This document shows positions 27,482 to 39,145 of a DNA stretch of 64,000 bases, piece by piece; the stretch's first letter is position 1; each line of letters starts with the position of its first letter. The DNA is taken from positions 234,456 through 298,455 of the forward strand of contig NZ_RJZE01000006.1 of NCBI RefSeq assembly GCF_003986935.1, written 5' to 3'. Position numbers and translations under genes: made by a program. Source of the stretch: Paraburkholderia kururiensis JCM 10599 = LMG 19447. Lineage in GTDB: Bacteria > Pseudomonadota > Gammaproteobacteria > Burkholderiales > Burkholderiaceae. Under the pieces are notes generated by a model. That model worked only from the letters and a program-made list of their open reading frames with translations. It made no database searches and had not been told where the DNA came from.

Positions 27482-28795
27482 TCATCCCTTCTTCGTCTTG
27501 TGCTCGCTGCGCCATTGCGCGTCGAGTTCCGAGAGCCGCGCGAGCTTCTCGCCGATCTTGCCTTCGAGGCCGCGCGGCGTCGGCATATACCAGTGCGGCT
27601 CGCGCATGCCGTCGGGCAAGTAGGTTTCGCCGGCCGCATAGGCATCCGGCTCGTCGTGCGCGTAGCGGTACTCGTGGCCGTAGCCCAGTTCCTTCATCAG
27701 CTTGGTCGGCGCGTTGCGCAGATGAACGGGCACCGCCCGCGACTGGTCCTTGCCGACGAAGCGGCGCGCCTCGTTGTACGCCATGTAGCCCGCGTTCGAC
27801 TTCGGCGCAACCGCGAGATAGATGATGGCCTGCGCCAGCGCCAGTTCGCCTTCGGGCGTACCAAGTCGCTCATAGGTTTCGGCGGCGTCGAGCGCGATGC
27901 GCGCCGCACGCGGGTCGGCAAGGCCGATGTCCTCCCAGGCCATGCGCACGATGCGGCGCGCGAGGTAACGCGGGTCCGCGCCGCCGTCGAGCATGCGGCA
28001 GAACCAGTACAGCGCACCGTCCGGGTTGCTGCCGCGCACCGACTTGTGCAGCGCGCTGATCTGGTCGTAGAACGCGTCGCCGCCCTTATCAAAGCGGCGC
28101 AAGTTTTCGGCGAGCGCGCTGCCGAGCAGCGCGCCGTCGATCTCGGTTGTCTTCTGCTGCGCCGCCGCCCGCGCCACGATTTCGAGGTTGTTGAGCAGCT
28201 TGCGGCCGTCGCCGTCGGCGGAGGCAATCAGCGCGTTGCGTGCCTCGTCGGTGAACGTGAGGCCGCCGAGTTCGCGTTGCGCGCGATCGAGCAGTTCGCG
28301 CTGCTCATCGTCGTCGAGGCTCTTCAGGACGTACACCGCGGCACGCGAAAGCAGCGCGCTGTTCACTTCGAACGACGGGTTCTCCGTGGTCGCGCCGACG
28401 AACACGAACAGCCCCGACTCCACGTGCGGCAGGAATGCGTCCTGCTGGCTCTTGTTGAAGCGATGCACCTCGTCGACGAACACGAGCGTCTGGTGCCCAT
28501 GCGCGCGGTGCATCTGCGCCGTCTCCACCGCCTCGCGAATGTCCTTGACGCCCGAGAGCACGGCGGATAGCGCGATGAACTCCGCATGAAACGCATCCGC
28601 CATGAGCCGCGCGAGCGTCGTCTTGCCGACGCCGGGCGGTCCCCACAGGATCATCGAATGCGCCTCGCCCGATTCGAACGCGACGCGCAGCGGCTTGTTC
28701 GGACCGAGCAGATGTTTCTGTCCGATCACTTCGTCGATAGTGCGCGGGCGCAGTCGCTCGGCAAGCGGTACGTTGGCGCGGGTTTCTTCAAACAT
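27482..28795 (-). CDS. rarA: replication-associated recombination protein RarA (MgsA), AAA+ ATPase
   Basis: The protein has 437 residues from the ATG at 28795. The Walker A motif (LWGPPGVGKTTLARL), Walker B with sensor (LVFVDEVHRFNKSQQDAFLP) and a C-terminal tetramerisation domain (MAYNEARRFV) match RarA/MgsA/WRNIP1. The protein acts at stalled replication forks and binds SSB. The start is chosen by homology to the compact N-terminus (MFEETRANVPLAERLRP); the frame extends to 29032 without support. It probably forms a unit with serS. In many proteobacteria rarA is part of lolA-rarA-serS; here lolA is separated from it by the CytX-like permease. Confidence 0.94.
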   Translation of the reverse strand: MFEETRANVPLAERLRPRTIDEVIGQKHLLGPNKPLRVAFESGEAHSMILWGPPGVGKTTLARLMADAFHAEFIALSAVLSGVKDIREAVETAQMHRAHGHQTLVFVDEVHRFNKSQQDAFLPHVESGLFVFVGATTENPSFEVNSALLSRAAVYVLKSLDDDEQRELLDRAQRELGGLTFTDEARNALIASADGDGRKLLNNLEIVARAAAQQKTTEIDGALLGSALAENLRRFDKGGDAFYDQISALHKSVRGSNPDGALYWFCRMLDGGADPRYLARRIVRMAWEDIGLADPRAARIALDAAETYERLGTPEGELALAQAIIYLAVAPKSNAGYMAYNEARRFVGKDQSRAVPVHLRNAPTKLMKELGYGHEYRYAHDEPDAYAAGETYLPDGMREPHWYMPTPRGLEGKIGEKLARLSELDAQWRSEHKTKKG

Positions 28796-29220
28796 GGCGA
28801 TTTCGCGATAATGTCGGCTTTGTGGGTCGCCTTTCAGGCGGCAGGCGCTGGCCATCGCCGCACTTTGCCGTGCAGTTCGGGCAAGGCGGCATGACGCGGC
28901 ACAGCAGTCCGACGGTTCAACGGTGCCGCGCGATACCGCAGCGGCCCGTCCGAAACGGGGTAGTTCTGCATTATGACAGCCGGCGCCCAGGGGCGACGGG
29001 CGGGACAGCGGCAAGCGCGCTTGCGAAAGCATGCTTCGCGCGCCGGGATGATGGATCGCCGGTCACAACAAGGCCCATTCCCGCCGAGCACCGTCGCAGA
29101 CAACCGCAGATGTCTTGCCGTCCCGGGCAAATGGCTACGAATCACCGCAAAGCAATGAACCCGCGACCCTTCGTGGTCGCCACGATACGCAAACAGATCG
29201 ACAGACAGGGAACGTTCTCG
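28796..29220 (+). other. intergenic region between rarA and the CytX-like permease
   Basis: This 425-bp divergent region holds no convincing gene. Because CytX-like transporters are often controlled by thiamine, I looked for the TPP riboswitch (THI box) motifs, in particular CTGAGA with a downstream GAACCTGA-like element, and did not find them. Promoters for both genes must lie here but none is clear. Confidence 0.5.
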
Positions 29221-30537
29221 ATGGCACAAGACCCGCTCGCCGGCAACGCCGGCCCCACCTACGCGCCGCTCACGCCGGTGCCCGATGCACGCCGCCAGTT
29301 CCGCACCGGCGACGCCTTCGCACTATGGTTTTCGCTCGGCATCGGGCTCCTGGTGGCTCAGGCCGGCGCGCTGCTCGTGCCGGGGCTCTCGCTGCCGCTA
29401 GCGTTTGTCGCCATCGCCGTGGGCAGCGCGGTCGGCGTCGTACTGCTTGCACTCGCCGGCGTAATCGGCACCGACACCGGCCTTGCCGCGATGTCGTCGC
29501 TGCGGCCGACGCTGGGCGTGCGCGGCGCCTCGGTGCCCGCCGTGATCAACGCCGTGCAACTCGTGGGCTGGGGCGCCTTCGAGATCATCGTCATGCGCGA
29601 TTCCGCCGACGCGCTCGCGAGGCAATCCTTCGGCTTCTCGTCGCCGCTCGTCTGGACGCTCGTCTTCGGTCTGCTCGCCACGCTGCTCGCGGTAAGCGGC
29701 CCGCTCTCGTTCGTGCGACGCTTCCTGCGCACGTGGGGACTCTGGCTGCTGCTGGCCGGCGCGGGCTGGCTCACGTGGAACGTGCTCGCGCGACACGATC
29801 TCGCCGCGCTGCTCGCCCGGCCCGGCACGGGCGAGATGCCGCTCGGCAGCGCCATCGACCTCGTCGTCGCCATGCCGTTGTCGTGGCTGCCGCTGATCGC
29901 CGACTACACGCGCTTTGGCCGGCGCGCAGGCGAAACCTTCCGCGGCACGCTGATCGGCTACGGCATTGCGAACGTATGGTTTTACGTACTCGGCGCGATC
30001 TACGGACTCGCCGCCGGCGGCGGCGACGCGCTGCTCACCACGGCGCTGGCCCAGGCGGGCGGCGGCATTGCGCTCTTGCTGGTGTTGATCGACGAAGCGG
30101 ACAACGCGTTCGCCGACATCCATTCGGCCGCCGTCTCGACCGGCACGCTGTGGGCGCGCGGCAGCATTCCGCTGCTGTCGGCCGCGTTCGGGGCGCTTTG
30201 CACGTTGATCGCGCTCGTCGTGCCGATGGCGCGTTACGAAAACTTCCTGCTGTTGATCGGCTCGGTGTTCGCGCCGCTCTTCGGCATGGTGCTCGCCGAT
30301 CACTTCGTGGTGCGCAGACGGCGCATCGACGCTGCCGCGCTCTCAGATTCCCGCGGCCGCTATGGCTACTCGGGCGGCTGGCATCTGAGCGCGTTCGTGG
30401 CGTGGGCCGCGGGCATCGCCGCCTATCACGCGATCAACCAGTGGCTGCCGAACGTGGGCGCCACGCTGCCGGCGTTCGCCGCCGGCGCGCTCTGCTATCT
30501 GGTGCTGGCCGGCGTGCGGCGGCAGGCCTTCGCCTAG
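29221..30537 (+). CDS. purine/cytosine permease family transporter, putative hydroxymethylpyrimidine transporter (CytX-like)
   Basis: The protein has 438 residues and about 12 membrane helices of the NCS1 (nucleobase:cation symporter-1) fold. GIGLLVAQAGALLVPGLSL, NAVQLVGWGAFEIIVM and MPLSWLPLIADYTRFGR match the CytX branch, linked to uptake of the thiamine precursor hydroxymethylpyrimidine in other bacteria. AGGGAA precedes the ATG at 29221. No thiamine gene or riboswitch is visible nearby, so the substrate assignment is inferred from family only; cytosine or another nucleobase is the alternative. It separates lolA-ftsK from rarA-serS. Confidence 0.78.
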   Translation: MAQDPLAGNAGPTYAPLTPVPDARRQFRTGDAFALWFSLGIGLLVAQAGALLVPGLSLPLAFVAIAVGSAVGVVLLALAGVIGTDTGLAAMSSLRPTLGVRGASVPAVINAVQLVGWGAFEIIVMRDSADALARQSFGFSSPLVWTLVFGLLATLLAVSGPLSFVRRFLRTWGLWLLLAGAGWLTWNVLARHDLAALLARPGTGEMPLGSAIDLVVAMPLSWLPLIADYTRFGRRAGETFRGTLIGYGIANVWFYVLGAIYGLAAGGGDALLTTALAQAGGGIALLLVLIDEADNAFADIHSAAVSTGTLWARGSIPLLSAAFGALCTLIALVVPMARYENFLLLIGSVFAPLFGMVLADHFVVRRRRIDAAALSDSRGRYGYSGGWHLSAFVAWAAGIAAYHAINQWLPNVGATLPAFAAGALCYLVLAGVRRQAFA

Positions 30538-30591
30538 GAGCCCACCGCACGCAGCGACGTAGCAACGCAGGGGCGCAGGGGCGCAGGACGA

Positions 30592-31359
30592 TCAGCCGTT
30601 GATGACGTCCGCGCCCTTCGGCACGTTGAACTTGAACTGATCCGCCGGCAGCGGCGGATTCTTCTGGATGTTCGAGAACGTGAGTAGCGTCACGTTGCCG
30701 AACACATCGTGCAGCTCCATGGCTTCGAGGTTGCCGTCGCGAAAGCCGATGCCCACGCGCTGGAACTGCGTGTCCTTCGACTTCGGAATCAGCTCGAGCC
30801 AGTCGATACCGGCCTTCACGCCCGCGTCGTGCAGCGTGAAGTTTTTCTCCAGATCGTTGCTGCCGAACAGGATGGCCGCCGGACTCGCGCCCAACGCGCC
30901 ACCCAGCTTGCGCACCGTGACCTGGTTCAGGTCCTTGTCGTAGACGTAGAGGTTATCGCCGTCGGCCTCCAGCAGTTGCTCATAGGGCTTCTGGTATTCC
31001 CAGATGAACTTGCCCGGACGCGCGAACATGAACGTGCCGCTCGACGTGCCGCCCATGCGCGAAGCCGTGGAGAGCGTGCCGCTCGCGCCCTGCGCGTTGC
31101 TCGGCGCCTTCACCTCCTTCTGCACGAACGCGCCGCGCGCCGAATGCACCTGCGCGACGAATTGCTTGAGCTGCTCCGTGCCGCTTGCAAAGGCATGCGA
31201 GGCGACGAGCAGCGACGCGCCCACCGCCAGATTGCCCGCTACGCGAGGCAGCGCGCGAAGCAGCGCAAGGCTGCGGTGAAACGCTGCCCGCTCAAACGTT
31301 GATCGGCGGACGGTGCCGCCGTGACTGGAATCGGCACCGGACGATGCGTGATGCTGCAT
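30592..31359 (-). CDS. lolA: outer-membrane lipoprotein carrier protein LolA
   Basis: The protein has 255 residues from the ATG at 31359, which follows GGAGAG. A long N-terminus is followed by a hydrophobic signal segment ending SHAFA before [10 protein letters not shown]. The mature part has the LolA beta-barrel motifs ([35 protein letters not shown]). LolA carries lipoproteins across the periplasm from LolCDE to LolB. The unusually long pre-signal N-terminus (about 40 residues) suggests that an internal start is possible. It lies 89 bp after ftsK on the same strand. Confidence 0.93.
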   Translation of the reverse strand: MQHHASSGADSSHGGTVRRSTFERAAFHRSLALLRALPRVAGNLAVGASLLVASHAFASGTEQLKQFVAQVHSARGAFVQKEVKAPSNAQGASGTLSTASRMGGTSSGTFMFARPGKFIWEYQKPYEQLLEADGDNLYVYDKDLNQVTVRKLGGALGASPAAILFGSNDLEKNFTLHDAGVKAGIDWLELIPKSKDTQFQRVGIGFRDGNLEAMELHDVFGNVTLLTFSNIQKNPPLPADQFKFNVPKGADVING

Positions 31360-31448
31360 GTGACTCTCCGTGTTGAAACTGGAACGAGGCAAGAAATTGA
31401 GGGTGGCAGAGACCAGGCGAGGCGGATCGCAGCGAAGACCGTCGGCGC

Positions 31449-33782
31449 TCATTCGGTCTCGCGCGAGGGCACGAGAATTTCGCGGTTGCCGTTGGACGAC
31501 ATCGCCGACACGAGCCCCGACTGCTCCATCTGCTCCAAGAGCCGCGCCGCGCGGTTGTAGCCGATGCGCAGATGGCGCTGCACGAGCGAGATGGACGCGC
31601 GGCGGTTTTTGATCACCACCTCCACCGCCTGGTCGTAAAGCGGGTCGGACTCGCCGCTTGAGCCGCCTGCCGCGCCGGTTCCCTCGCCGGCCGAGCCTTC
31701 GTCGCCCTCGCCCGCGAGGCCGCCTTCGAGCAGGCCGTCGATGTAATTCGGCTCGCCGTGCTCCTTGAGCTTTTCCACCACGCGGTGGACTTCCTCGTCG
31801 GAAACGAATGCGCCGTGCACGCGCACCGGCAGGCCGCTGCCGGGCGGCAGATAGAGCATGTCGCCCATGCCCAGCAGCGACTCGGCGCCCTGCTGGTCGA
31901 GAATGGTGCGCGAGTCGATCTTCGAGGATACCTGGAACGCGATACGCGTCGGCACGTTGGCCTTGATGAGCCCCGTGATCACGTCCACTGACGGACGTTG
32001 CGTCGCCAGAATCAGATGGATGCCCGCTGCGCGCGCCTTTTGCGCGATCCGCGCGATGAGTTCTTCGACTTTCTTGCCGACCACCATCATGAGGTCGGCC
32101 AGTTCGTCGATCACGACGACAATGTGCGGCAGCTTCGCGAGCGGCTCGGGTTCGTCGGGCGTGAGGCTGAACGGATTCGGAATCTTCTCTTCGCGCTTCG
32201 TCGCTTCGTCGATCTTGTTGTTGTAGCCCGCCAGATTACGCACGCCCAGCTTGCTCATGAGCTTGTAGCGGCGCTCCATCTCGGCCACGGTCCAGTTGAG
32301 CGCGTTGCCGGCCTGGCGCATGTCGGTGACCACGGGACACAGCAGATGCGGAATGCCTTCGTAGACGCTCATTTCGAGCATCTTCGGGTCGATCAGGATC
32401 ATGCGGACCTGCTCGGCGGTCGCCTTGTAGAGCAGCGAGAGAATCATCGCGTTGATCCCCACGGACTTGCCCGAGCCGGTCGTGCCGGCCACGAGCAGGT
32501 GCGGCATCTTGGCGAGGTCCGCGCACACGGGCTTGCCGCTGATGTCTTTGCCGAGGCCCATCGTCAGCATGGAAGGCGCATCGCCGTACACGCTCGAGCC
32601 GAGAATCTCGGAGAGGCGCACCGTCTGGCGGCGCTGGTTCGGCAGTTCGAGCGCCATGTAGTTCTTGCCGGGAATCGTTTCGACCACGCGGATCGACACG
32701 AGCGAGAGCGAGCGCGCCAGATCCTTCGCCAGATTGACGATCTGGCTGCCCTTCACGCCCACCGCCGGCTCGATCTCATAGCGCGTCACCACGGGCCCGG
32801 GGTAGGCCGCCACGACGCTCACGTCGACGCCGAAGTCCTTGAGCTTCTTTTCAATCAGACGCGACGTGAATTCGAGCGTGTCCGGCGAAATGGTTTCCTG
32901 CGAGGCGGGCGGCGGATCGAGCAGCGCGATGGGCGGCAGCGTGGAGTCGCCCGGCAGGTCGGTGAAGAGCGGCACCTGGCGCTCCTTCTCCACGCGTTCC
33001 GAGCGTTGCGGCGCGACAGGCGGCACGATGGTGACCGGCTCGTGCTCTTCGATCTTCACGCGGCTCTGTTCGACCTTGCCTTCGCGCTTCACGGCCGCGG
33101 CCTCGCCGAGCTTCCGGTCGCGGCCCGCTTCGCGGCGCAGCTTCGCGAGCGTGACGGCCGAGATAATCGAGTCACCCACCTTCTCGGCCACCGAAAGCCA
33201 CGAGAAGCGGAAATACAGCGAAAGACCGACGGCGAGCAGCACCAGCAAAGCCAGCGTGCCGCCCGTGAAACCAAGTGCGTGCGACACGCCGCGCGCCACG
33301 GCTTCGCCGATCACGCCGCCGGGCGCGCGCGGCAGTTGCACCTTGAGCGACCACATGCGCAGCGCCTCGATGCCGTCGCAGGCGAGCAGCACCACCACGA
33401 ACGCCACCGCTTCCGCCAGCCAGCCATGGTCGCGCGGCGCATCGTCTTCGATCGCTTCGCGCGTGATGCGCCGGTAGTTGGCCGAAATACGCCGGGCGAG
33501 CAGCACGACCCACCAGTAAGCGGACAAGCCAAAGAGCAGCAGCAGGATGTCCGAGGTCCACGCGCCGACGCGGCCCGCCCAGTTCGAGATGTGGTCCACC
33601 TGAGCGGCGTGCGTCCAGCTCGGATCGCGCCGGCTATAGCTGACAAGCGCCATCAGCAGGAAAACGCCGAGCGCGACCTGCAAAATCCAGCGGATTTCGG
33701 TGAAAAGACGCGACATGCGATGCGGCAATGCCTGCGCATTCGTCGCGTTGGTGGCGGTCGTCGAATAGGGAGTTTTGGCCAT
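31449..33782 (-). CDS. ftsK: DNA translocase FtsK
   Basis: The protein has 777 residues from the ATG at 33782. Four N-terminal membrane helices (about residues 25-190) anchor it at the septum. A fairly short linker follows, then the RecA-like motor with Walker A ([14 protein letters not shown]) and Walker B ([14 protein letters not shown]). The C-terminal gamma winged helix ([20 protein letters not shown]) reads KOPS DNA. FtsK pumps the chromosome terminus and activates XerCD at dif. An AGGA ribosome-binding site supports 33782 over an ATG ten codons upstream. Many Burkholderia have two FtsK paralogues, so this may be one of them. Confidence 0.95.
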   Translation of the reverse strand: MAKTPYSTTATNATNAQALPHRMSRLFTEIRWILQVALGVFLLMALVSYSRRDPSWTHAAQVDHISNWAGRVGAWTSDILLLLFGLSAYWWVVLLARRISANYRRITREAIEDDAPRDHGWLAEAVAFVVVLLACDGIEALRMWSLKVQLPRAPGGVIGEAVARGVSHALGFTGGTLALLVLLAVGLSLYFRFSWLSVAEKVGDSIISAVTLAKLRREAGRDRKLGEAAAVKREGKVEQSRVKIEEHEPVTIVPPVAPQRSERVEKERQVPLFTDLPGDSTLPPIALLDPPPASQETISPDTLEFTSRLIEKKLKDFGVDVSVVAAYPGPVVTRYEIEPAVGVKGSQIVNLAKDLARSLSLVSIRVVETIPGKNYMALELPNQRRQTVRLSEILGSSVYGDAPSMLTMGLGKDISGKPVCADLAKMPHLLVAGTTGSGKSVGINAMILSLLYKATAEQVRMILIDPKMLEMSVYEGIPHLLCPVVTDMRQAGNALNWTVAEMERRYKLMSKLGVRNLAGYNNKIDEATKREEKIPNPFSLTPDEPEPLAKLPHIVVVIDELADLMMVVGKKVEELIARIAQKARAAGIHLILATQRPSVDVITGLIKANVPTRIAFQVSSKIDSRTILDQQGAESLLGMGDMLYLPPGSGLPVRVHGAFVSDEEVHRVVEKLKEHGEPNYIDGLLEGGLAGEGDEGSAGEGTGAAGGSSGESDPLYDQAVEVVIKNRRASISLVQRHLRIGYNRAARLLEQMEQSGLVSAMSSNGNREILVPSRETE

Positions 33783-35207
<1,425 letters not shown>

Positions 35208-35473
35208 AGCGGGCACGGGCCCGGCGCGGGCTGCCGGGCTGCGCAAGCTGTCTGCCGCCGGGTCGCTAGAATAGCGTCCTGGGTGTGAAAACAGGCGGCC
35301 GGTGCATCGAATAAGGGCCGCAGGCGGATCGCCGCGGCCCTTATGCATTCCGCGCGGCCGCCTCTCCCGGCCGCATTGCGCCGCACCGCTTTCGCACCAT
35401 CGAAGCATCCGACAGCACCGCGCGTCGTTTTATCGCCTCAGTTATTCGCAGTTATTCGCAGTTCGTCACCGCC

Positions 35474-36259
35474 ATGCCGAAAAACGTCCCTCATCCGGGC
35501 GAGCCGAAGCGCCCGCGCGCCACGGCGCAGCAAGCCGCGCCCAACGCAGCGCCGGCCGCACCCGCGGCACCCGCACCTCAGGCGGCGGCCGGACTGGCCG
35601 GCCTCGGCGCATTGCGCGACGCACTGAAGGCCGATGCCGCGCGCCGTGAACGCGAGCAGACGGCCGCCGCGCAGGTACGCCGCGAAGCCGCGGCAGACGC
35701 GGACCTGTTCCGCCGCGAGATCGGCGCCGTATCGCCGCTCGCCGCTGCCGCGCGCGCACCGCGCACCGTCGCGCCGCCCGTGCCGCTGCCCGTGCAAACG
35801 CAGCGCGACGAAGAAGCCGTGCTGCACGAAGCCATTTCCGACGAATTCGACCCCGAAGCCCTGCTCGATACCGACGACACGCTCTACTACCACCGCCCCG
35901 GCATCAGTGCCGAGGTCGTGCGCAAGCTGCGGCGCGGCGCGTGGATCGTGCAGGCGCAACTCGACCTGCACGGCATGCGCCGCGACGAGGCGCGCGAGGC
36001 GCTGCAGACGTTCATCCGCGAATCCGTGAAGCGCGGCCTGCGCTGCCTGCGGGTGATCCACGGCAAGGGGCTCGGTTCGGTGGGCAAGGAGCCGGTCCTG
36101 AAGGGCAAGGTCCGCACGTGGCTCGTGCAGAAAGAGGAGGTGATCGCCTTCTGCGAGGCTCGGGGCCACGACGGTGGATCGGGCGCCGTGCTCGTTCTGC
36201 TGCAACCGCAGCTCGCAAGCCCGCAAAGCGCCGCGATCAAACCCGGATTCGAGCCTTGA
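35474..36259 (+). CDS. Smr-domain protein (MutS2-like endonuclease domain)
   Basis: The protein has 261 residues. The first 90 are Ala/Pro-rich and probably disordered. The C-terminal Smr domain has the LDLHGMRRDEAREALQTFI and LRVIHGKGLGS motifs, with the LDxH and HGxG signatures linked to nuclease activity on DNA or RNA. Stand-alone Smr proteins of this size (YdaL/SmrA/SmrB-like) are widespread; SmrB cleaves mRNA at collided ribosomes in E. coli, but I cannot say which role applies here. It follows trxB on the same strand after 266 bp and ends 82 bp before the TRIC-type gene. Confidence 0.88.
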   Translation: MPKNVPHPGEPKRPRATAQQAAPNAAPAAPAAPAPQAAAGLAGLGALRDALKADAARREREQTAAAQVRREAAADADLFRREIGAVSPLAAAARAPRTVAPPVPLPVQTQRDEEAVLHEAISDEFDPEALLDTDDTLYYHRPGISAEVVRKLRRGAWIVQAQLDLHGMRRDEAREALQTFIRESVKRGLRCLRVIHGKGLGSVGKEPVLKGKVRTWLVQKEEVIAFCEARGHDGGSGAVLVLLQPQLASPQSAAIKPGFEP

Positions 36260-36341
36260 GCCGGGCCCTCATTCAGGCCTCGAATCAAGCCACGAATCAG
36301 GCATCGACCCGAGCCTCGAATCCAGCCGCCACGGAGCACCG

Positions 36342-36965
36342 GTGATTCATCCGCGCCTCACGCTCGCGCTCTCCCTCATGGAAGCGCTCGCCATCTTCGC
36401 CTACGCCATCTCGGGCCTGATCGAGGCGCGCAAGCGCCGGCTCGACGCCGTCGGCATGTTCCTCGTCGCGATGGCGAGCGCGTTCGGCGGCGGCACCGTG
36501 CGCGACGTGCTGCTGGAGCGCCGGCCGTTCTACTGGGTCGAGCATCAGGACTACGTCATCGCGATCTTCGTACTCTCGCTCTTTGCGCCGTGGCTGCTCA
36601 AGTGGGCCACGCGGCTGATTTCGGAGCGCACGCTGCTCGTGGCCGACGCCATCGGTCTCGGGCTCTTCAGCATTTCGGGAACGTCGCTCGCAATCGACGC
36701 CCAGTTGCCCTGGTTCACCTGCGTGATGATGGGCGTGGTGACGGGTGTGTTCGGCGGCGTGCTGCGCGACGTGCTCTGCAACGACGTGCCGCTCATCCTG
36801 CGCGACTCGCGGCCCTATGCGACCTGTGCGTTCGCGGGCTGTTGCCTCTACGTGCTGCTCGCCCGAAGCAGCTTCGACAACGTCTATAGCGTACTGATCG
36901 CGACCGCCTTCATTCTGCTGGCGCGGCTCATCACGTTCCGGCTCGACGTGCGGCTGCCGCACTGA
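36342..36965 (+). CDS. trimeric intracellular cation channel (TRIC/UPF0126) family membrane protein
   Basis: The protein has 207 residues and about seven membrane helices built from two repeats. Each repeat carries the family's glycine motif: ASAFGGGTVRDVLLERRPF and GVVTGVFGGVLRDVLCNDVP. Bacterial TRIC homologues form potassium-permeable trimers; some relatives are linked to glycine uptake, so the substrate is open. The start is the GTG at 36342, preceded by CGGAG; an in-frame ATG at 36174 lies inside the Smr gene and would add a low-complexity tail. The region between holds degenerate repeats. Confidence 0.85.
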   Translation: MIHPRLTLALSLMEALAIFAYAISGLIEARKRRLDAVGMFLVAMASAFGGGTVRDVLLERRPFYWVEHQDYVIAIFVLSLFAPWLLKWATRLISERTLLVADAIGLGLFSISGTSLAIDAQLPWFTCVMMGVVTGVFGGVLRDVLCNDVPLILRDSRPYATCAFAGCCLYVLLARSSFDNVYSVLIATAFILLARLITFRLDVRLPH

Positions 36966-37001
36966 GCCGCGCGCGTTTCACACGAATACGGCGCACCAAA
37001 C

Positions 37002-37040
37002 GAATCGAGGCGCCCGGCTAATGCCTGGGCGCCTCGATTC
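37002..37040. terminator. hairpin between convergent genes, probable bidirectional terminator
   Basis: A 14-bp perfect stem (37002-37015 with 37027-37040) with an 11-nt loop lies between the converging TRIC-type and ABC ATPase genes. There is no strong T run on either side. Confidence 0.6.
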
Positions 37041-37063
37041 ACATCACAACCCTCTCTCGCCGA

Positions 37064-38182
37064 TCAAGCGATCCGCTCTTCCGTCGCCGGATCGAACAGC
37101 ACGGCCTTCGACACATCGAACAGCAGCGTCATGTTCGAGAGCGGCTGCGGGTTCGAGCCCGGGTGCACGCGGCTCACGATGCGCTTGCCGTTCACCTGCG
37201 CGAACACGAGCGTGTCCGGGCCGGTCGGCTCGATCACGTCCACCTTCACCTCCACCGCCTGCAACTCGCCGCCGTGGCCGTTGTGCGAGCTGCGCGCGTC
37301 GGTAATGCGCTCGGGACGCAGGCCCAAAATCACTTCGCGGCCCACGTGCGACTTCAGCTTGCCCGCCTCGAACGGCAGGTTCAGCACGGAACGGCCGACG
37401 CCCGTGTCGAGCTCGACGCCCACGCCCGTGCCCTGCTCCACCAGCTTGCCCTGAATGAAGTTCATGGGCGGCGCGCCGATGAAACCGGCGACGAACAGGT
37501 TCGACGGCGAATCGTAGATGTCCTGCGGTGCGCCGAACTGCTGGACGATGCCGTCCTTCATCACCGCGATGCGATCGCCCAGCGTCATCGCTTCGATCTG
37601 GTCGTGCGTCACGTAGACGATCGTCGTGCCGAGGCGCTGATGCAGCAGCTTGATTTCCGAGCGCATCTCGATACGCAGCTTCGCGTCGAGATTCGAGAGC
37701 GGCTCGTCGAACAGGAACATCACCGGGTCGCGCGCAAGTGCGCGGCCCATCGCCACGCGCTGCCGCTGGCCGCCCGAGAGCTGGCCCGGCTTGCGGTCGA
37801 GCAGGTGCTGGATCTGGAGCATCTGCGAGACGCGGTCCACGATGCGGTTCTGCTCGTCCTTCGGCACCTTGCGGATGTTGAGGCCGAACGAGATGTTGTC
37901 GCGCACCGTCATGGACGGATAGAGCGCGTACGACTGAAACACCATCGCGATGTCGCGGTCTTTCGGCGAGAGGTTGTTCACCACCTTGCCGTCGATCGAG
38001 ATCTCGCCCTTCGTTACCGTCTCGAGGCCCGCGATCATGTTGAGCAGCGTCGATTTCCCGCAGCCCGAGCCGCCCACGAGAATCAGGAACTGCCCGTCTT
38101 CGATGTCAATGTTGACGCCCTTCAGAACCGGCACCCCGTTCGGGTAGGTCTTGTACACGTCACGGATGGAAAGACTTGCCAT
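37064..38182 (-). CDS. sugar ABC transporter ATP-binding protein (MalK/UgpC family)
   Basis: The protein has 372 residues. The Walker A ([15 protein letters not shown]), Q-loop, [16 protein letters not shown] signature and Walker B ([15 protein letters not shown]) form the ATPase. The C-terminal OB-type regulatory domain (about residues 235-370) marks the MalK/UgpC/GtsD family. It energises the importer encoded by the two permease genes directly upstream. Given the adjacent zwf-pgl-glk genes, it most likely serves glucose or a related hexose, as in the gts system of pseudomonads. It is the last gene of a four-gene operon. Confidence 0.93.
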   Translation of the reverse strand: MASLSIRDVYKTYPNGVPVLKGVNIDIEDGQFLILVGGSGCGKSTLLNMIAGLETVTKGEISIDGKVVNNLSPKDRDIAMVFQSYALYPSMTVRDNISFGLNIRKVPKDEQNRIVDRVSQMLQIQHLLDRKPGQLSGGQRQRVAMGRALARDPVMFLFDEPLSNLDAKLRIEMRSEIKLLHQRLGTTIVYVTHDQIEAMTLGDRIAVMKDGIVQQFGAPQDIYDSPSNLFVAGFIGAPPMNFIQGKLVEQGTGVGVELDTGVGRSVLNLPFEAGKLKSHVGREVILGLRPERITDARSSHNGHGGELQAVEVKVDVIEPTGPDTLVFAQVNGKRIVSRVHPGSNPQPLSNMTLLFDVSKAVLFDPATEERIA

Positions 38183-38212
38183 GCTGTGAATCCTCTTCTC
38201 TCTGATAGGGTG

Positions 38213-39145
38213 TCAGCCCTTCACCGCGCCGGCGGTGAGGCCGCGCACGAAGTAGCGGCCGGCGATCACGTAGACGAGCAGTGTGGGCAGCGCGGCGATG
38301 ATGGCGCCGGCCATGTCGACGTTGTATTCCTTCACGCCGGTGGACGTGTTGACGAGGTTGTTCAGCGCGACCGTGATCGGCATCGAATCGACGCCCGAGA
38401 ACACGATGCCGAACAGGAAGTCGTTCCAGATCTGCGTGAACTGCCAGATCAGGCAGACCATGAAGATGGGCAGCGAAACCGGCAGCAGGATGCGCGTGAA
38501 GATCGTGAAGAAACCCGCGCCGTCAATGCGCGCCGCCTTCACGAGTTCGGCGGGCACGCTCACGTAGAAGTTGCGGAAGAACATCGTGGTGAACGCGATG
38601 CCGTACACCACGTGCACGAACACGAGACCCGTGATGGTGTTGGCCATGCCGAACATGCCTTGCACGCGTGCCATGGGCAGCAGGATCACCTGGAACGGAA
38701 TGAAGCAGCCGACCAGCAGCATCGTGAAGAGCGCGTCCGCGCCGCGAAAGCGCCAGTGCGTGAGCACGTAACCGTTGAACGCGCCGATCAGCGACGAGAT
38801 CAGCACCGCGGGCACCACCATGCGCACGGAGTTCAGGAAGAACGGCTTCATGCCGTCGCAGCGCACGCCCGTGCAGGCTTCGCTCCACGCCTTCACCCAC
38901 GGCGCCACGGTCCAGTGCGACGGCGGCGTCAGCAGGTTGCCGGTACGCAGCTGGTCGATGTCCTTGAACGACGTGGACACCATCACGTAGATCGGGAACA
39001 GGAAGTAAAGCGCGAACAGGATCAGCGCCGCGTAAATGACAGCGCGGCTGATCGTCATTCCAGTACGCGCCGGGCCGCTCCCAAGCGTACTGGAAGCCCC
39101 CACGGGGGGCAGCGAACGCGGGGGTTGTTGCACGTCAGGCTGCAT
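38213..39145 (-). CDS. sugar ABC transporter permease (MalG-type)
   Basis: The protein has 310 residues with six membrane helices after a 30-residue cytoplasmic N-terminus. The EAA loop that docks with the ATPase is visible as PAELVKAARIDGAGFFTIFTRILLP (core ELVKAARIDGAG). FPIYVMVSTSFKDIDQL is typical of MalG/GtsC proteins. It overlaps the upstream permease gene by 11 nt and ends 30 bp before the ATPase gene, so translation of the pair is probably coupled. An internal ATG at the end of the soluble part (MTISRAVIY) is an alternative start. Confidence 0.92.
   Translation of the reverse strand: MQPDVQQPPRSLPPVGASSTLGSGPARTGMTISRAVIYAALILFALYFLFPIYVMVSTSFKDIDQLRTGNLLTPPSHWTVAPWVKAWSEACTGVRCDGMKPFFLNSVRMVVPAVLISSLIGAFNGYVLTHWRFRGADALFTMLLVGCFIPFQVILLPMARVQGMFGMANTITGLVFVHVVYGIAFTTMFFRNFYVSVPAELVKAARIDGAGFFTIFTRILLPVSLPIFMVCLIWQFTQIWNDFLFGIVFSGVDSMPITVALNNLVNTSTGVKEYNVDMAGAIIAALPTLLVYVIAGRYFVRGLTAGAVKG

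Noticed and set aside
28796..29220. TPP riboswitch before the CytX-like permease
   Set aside because: The conserved CTGAGA and downstream motifs of the THI box were not found.
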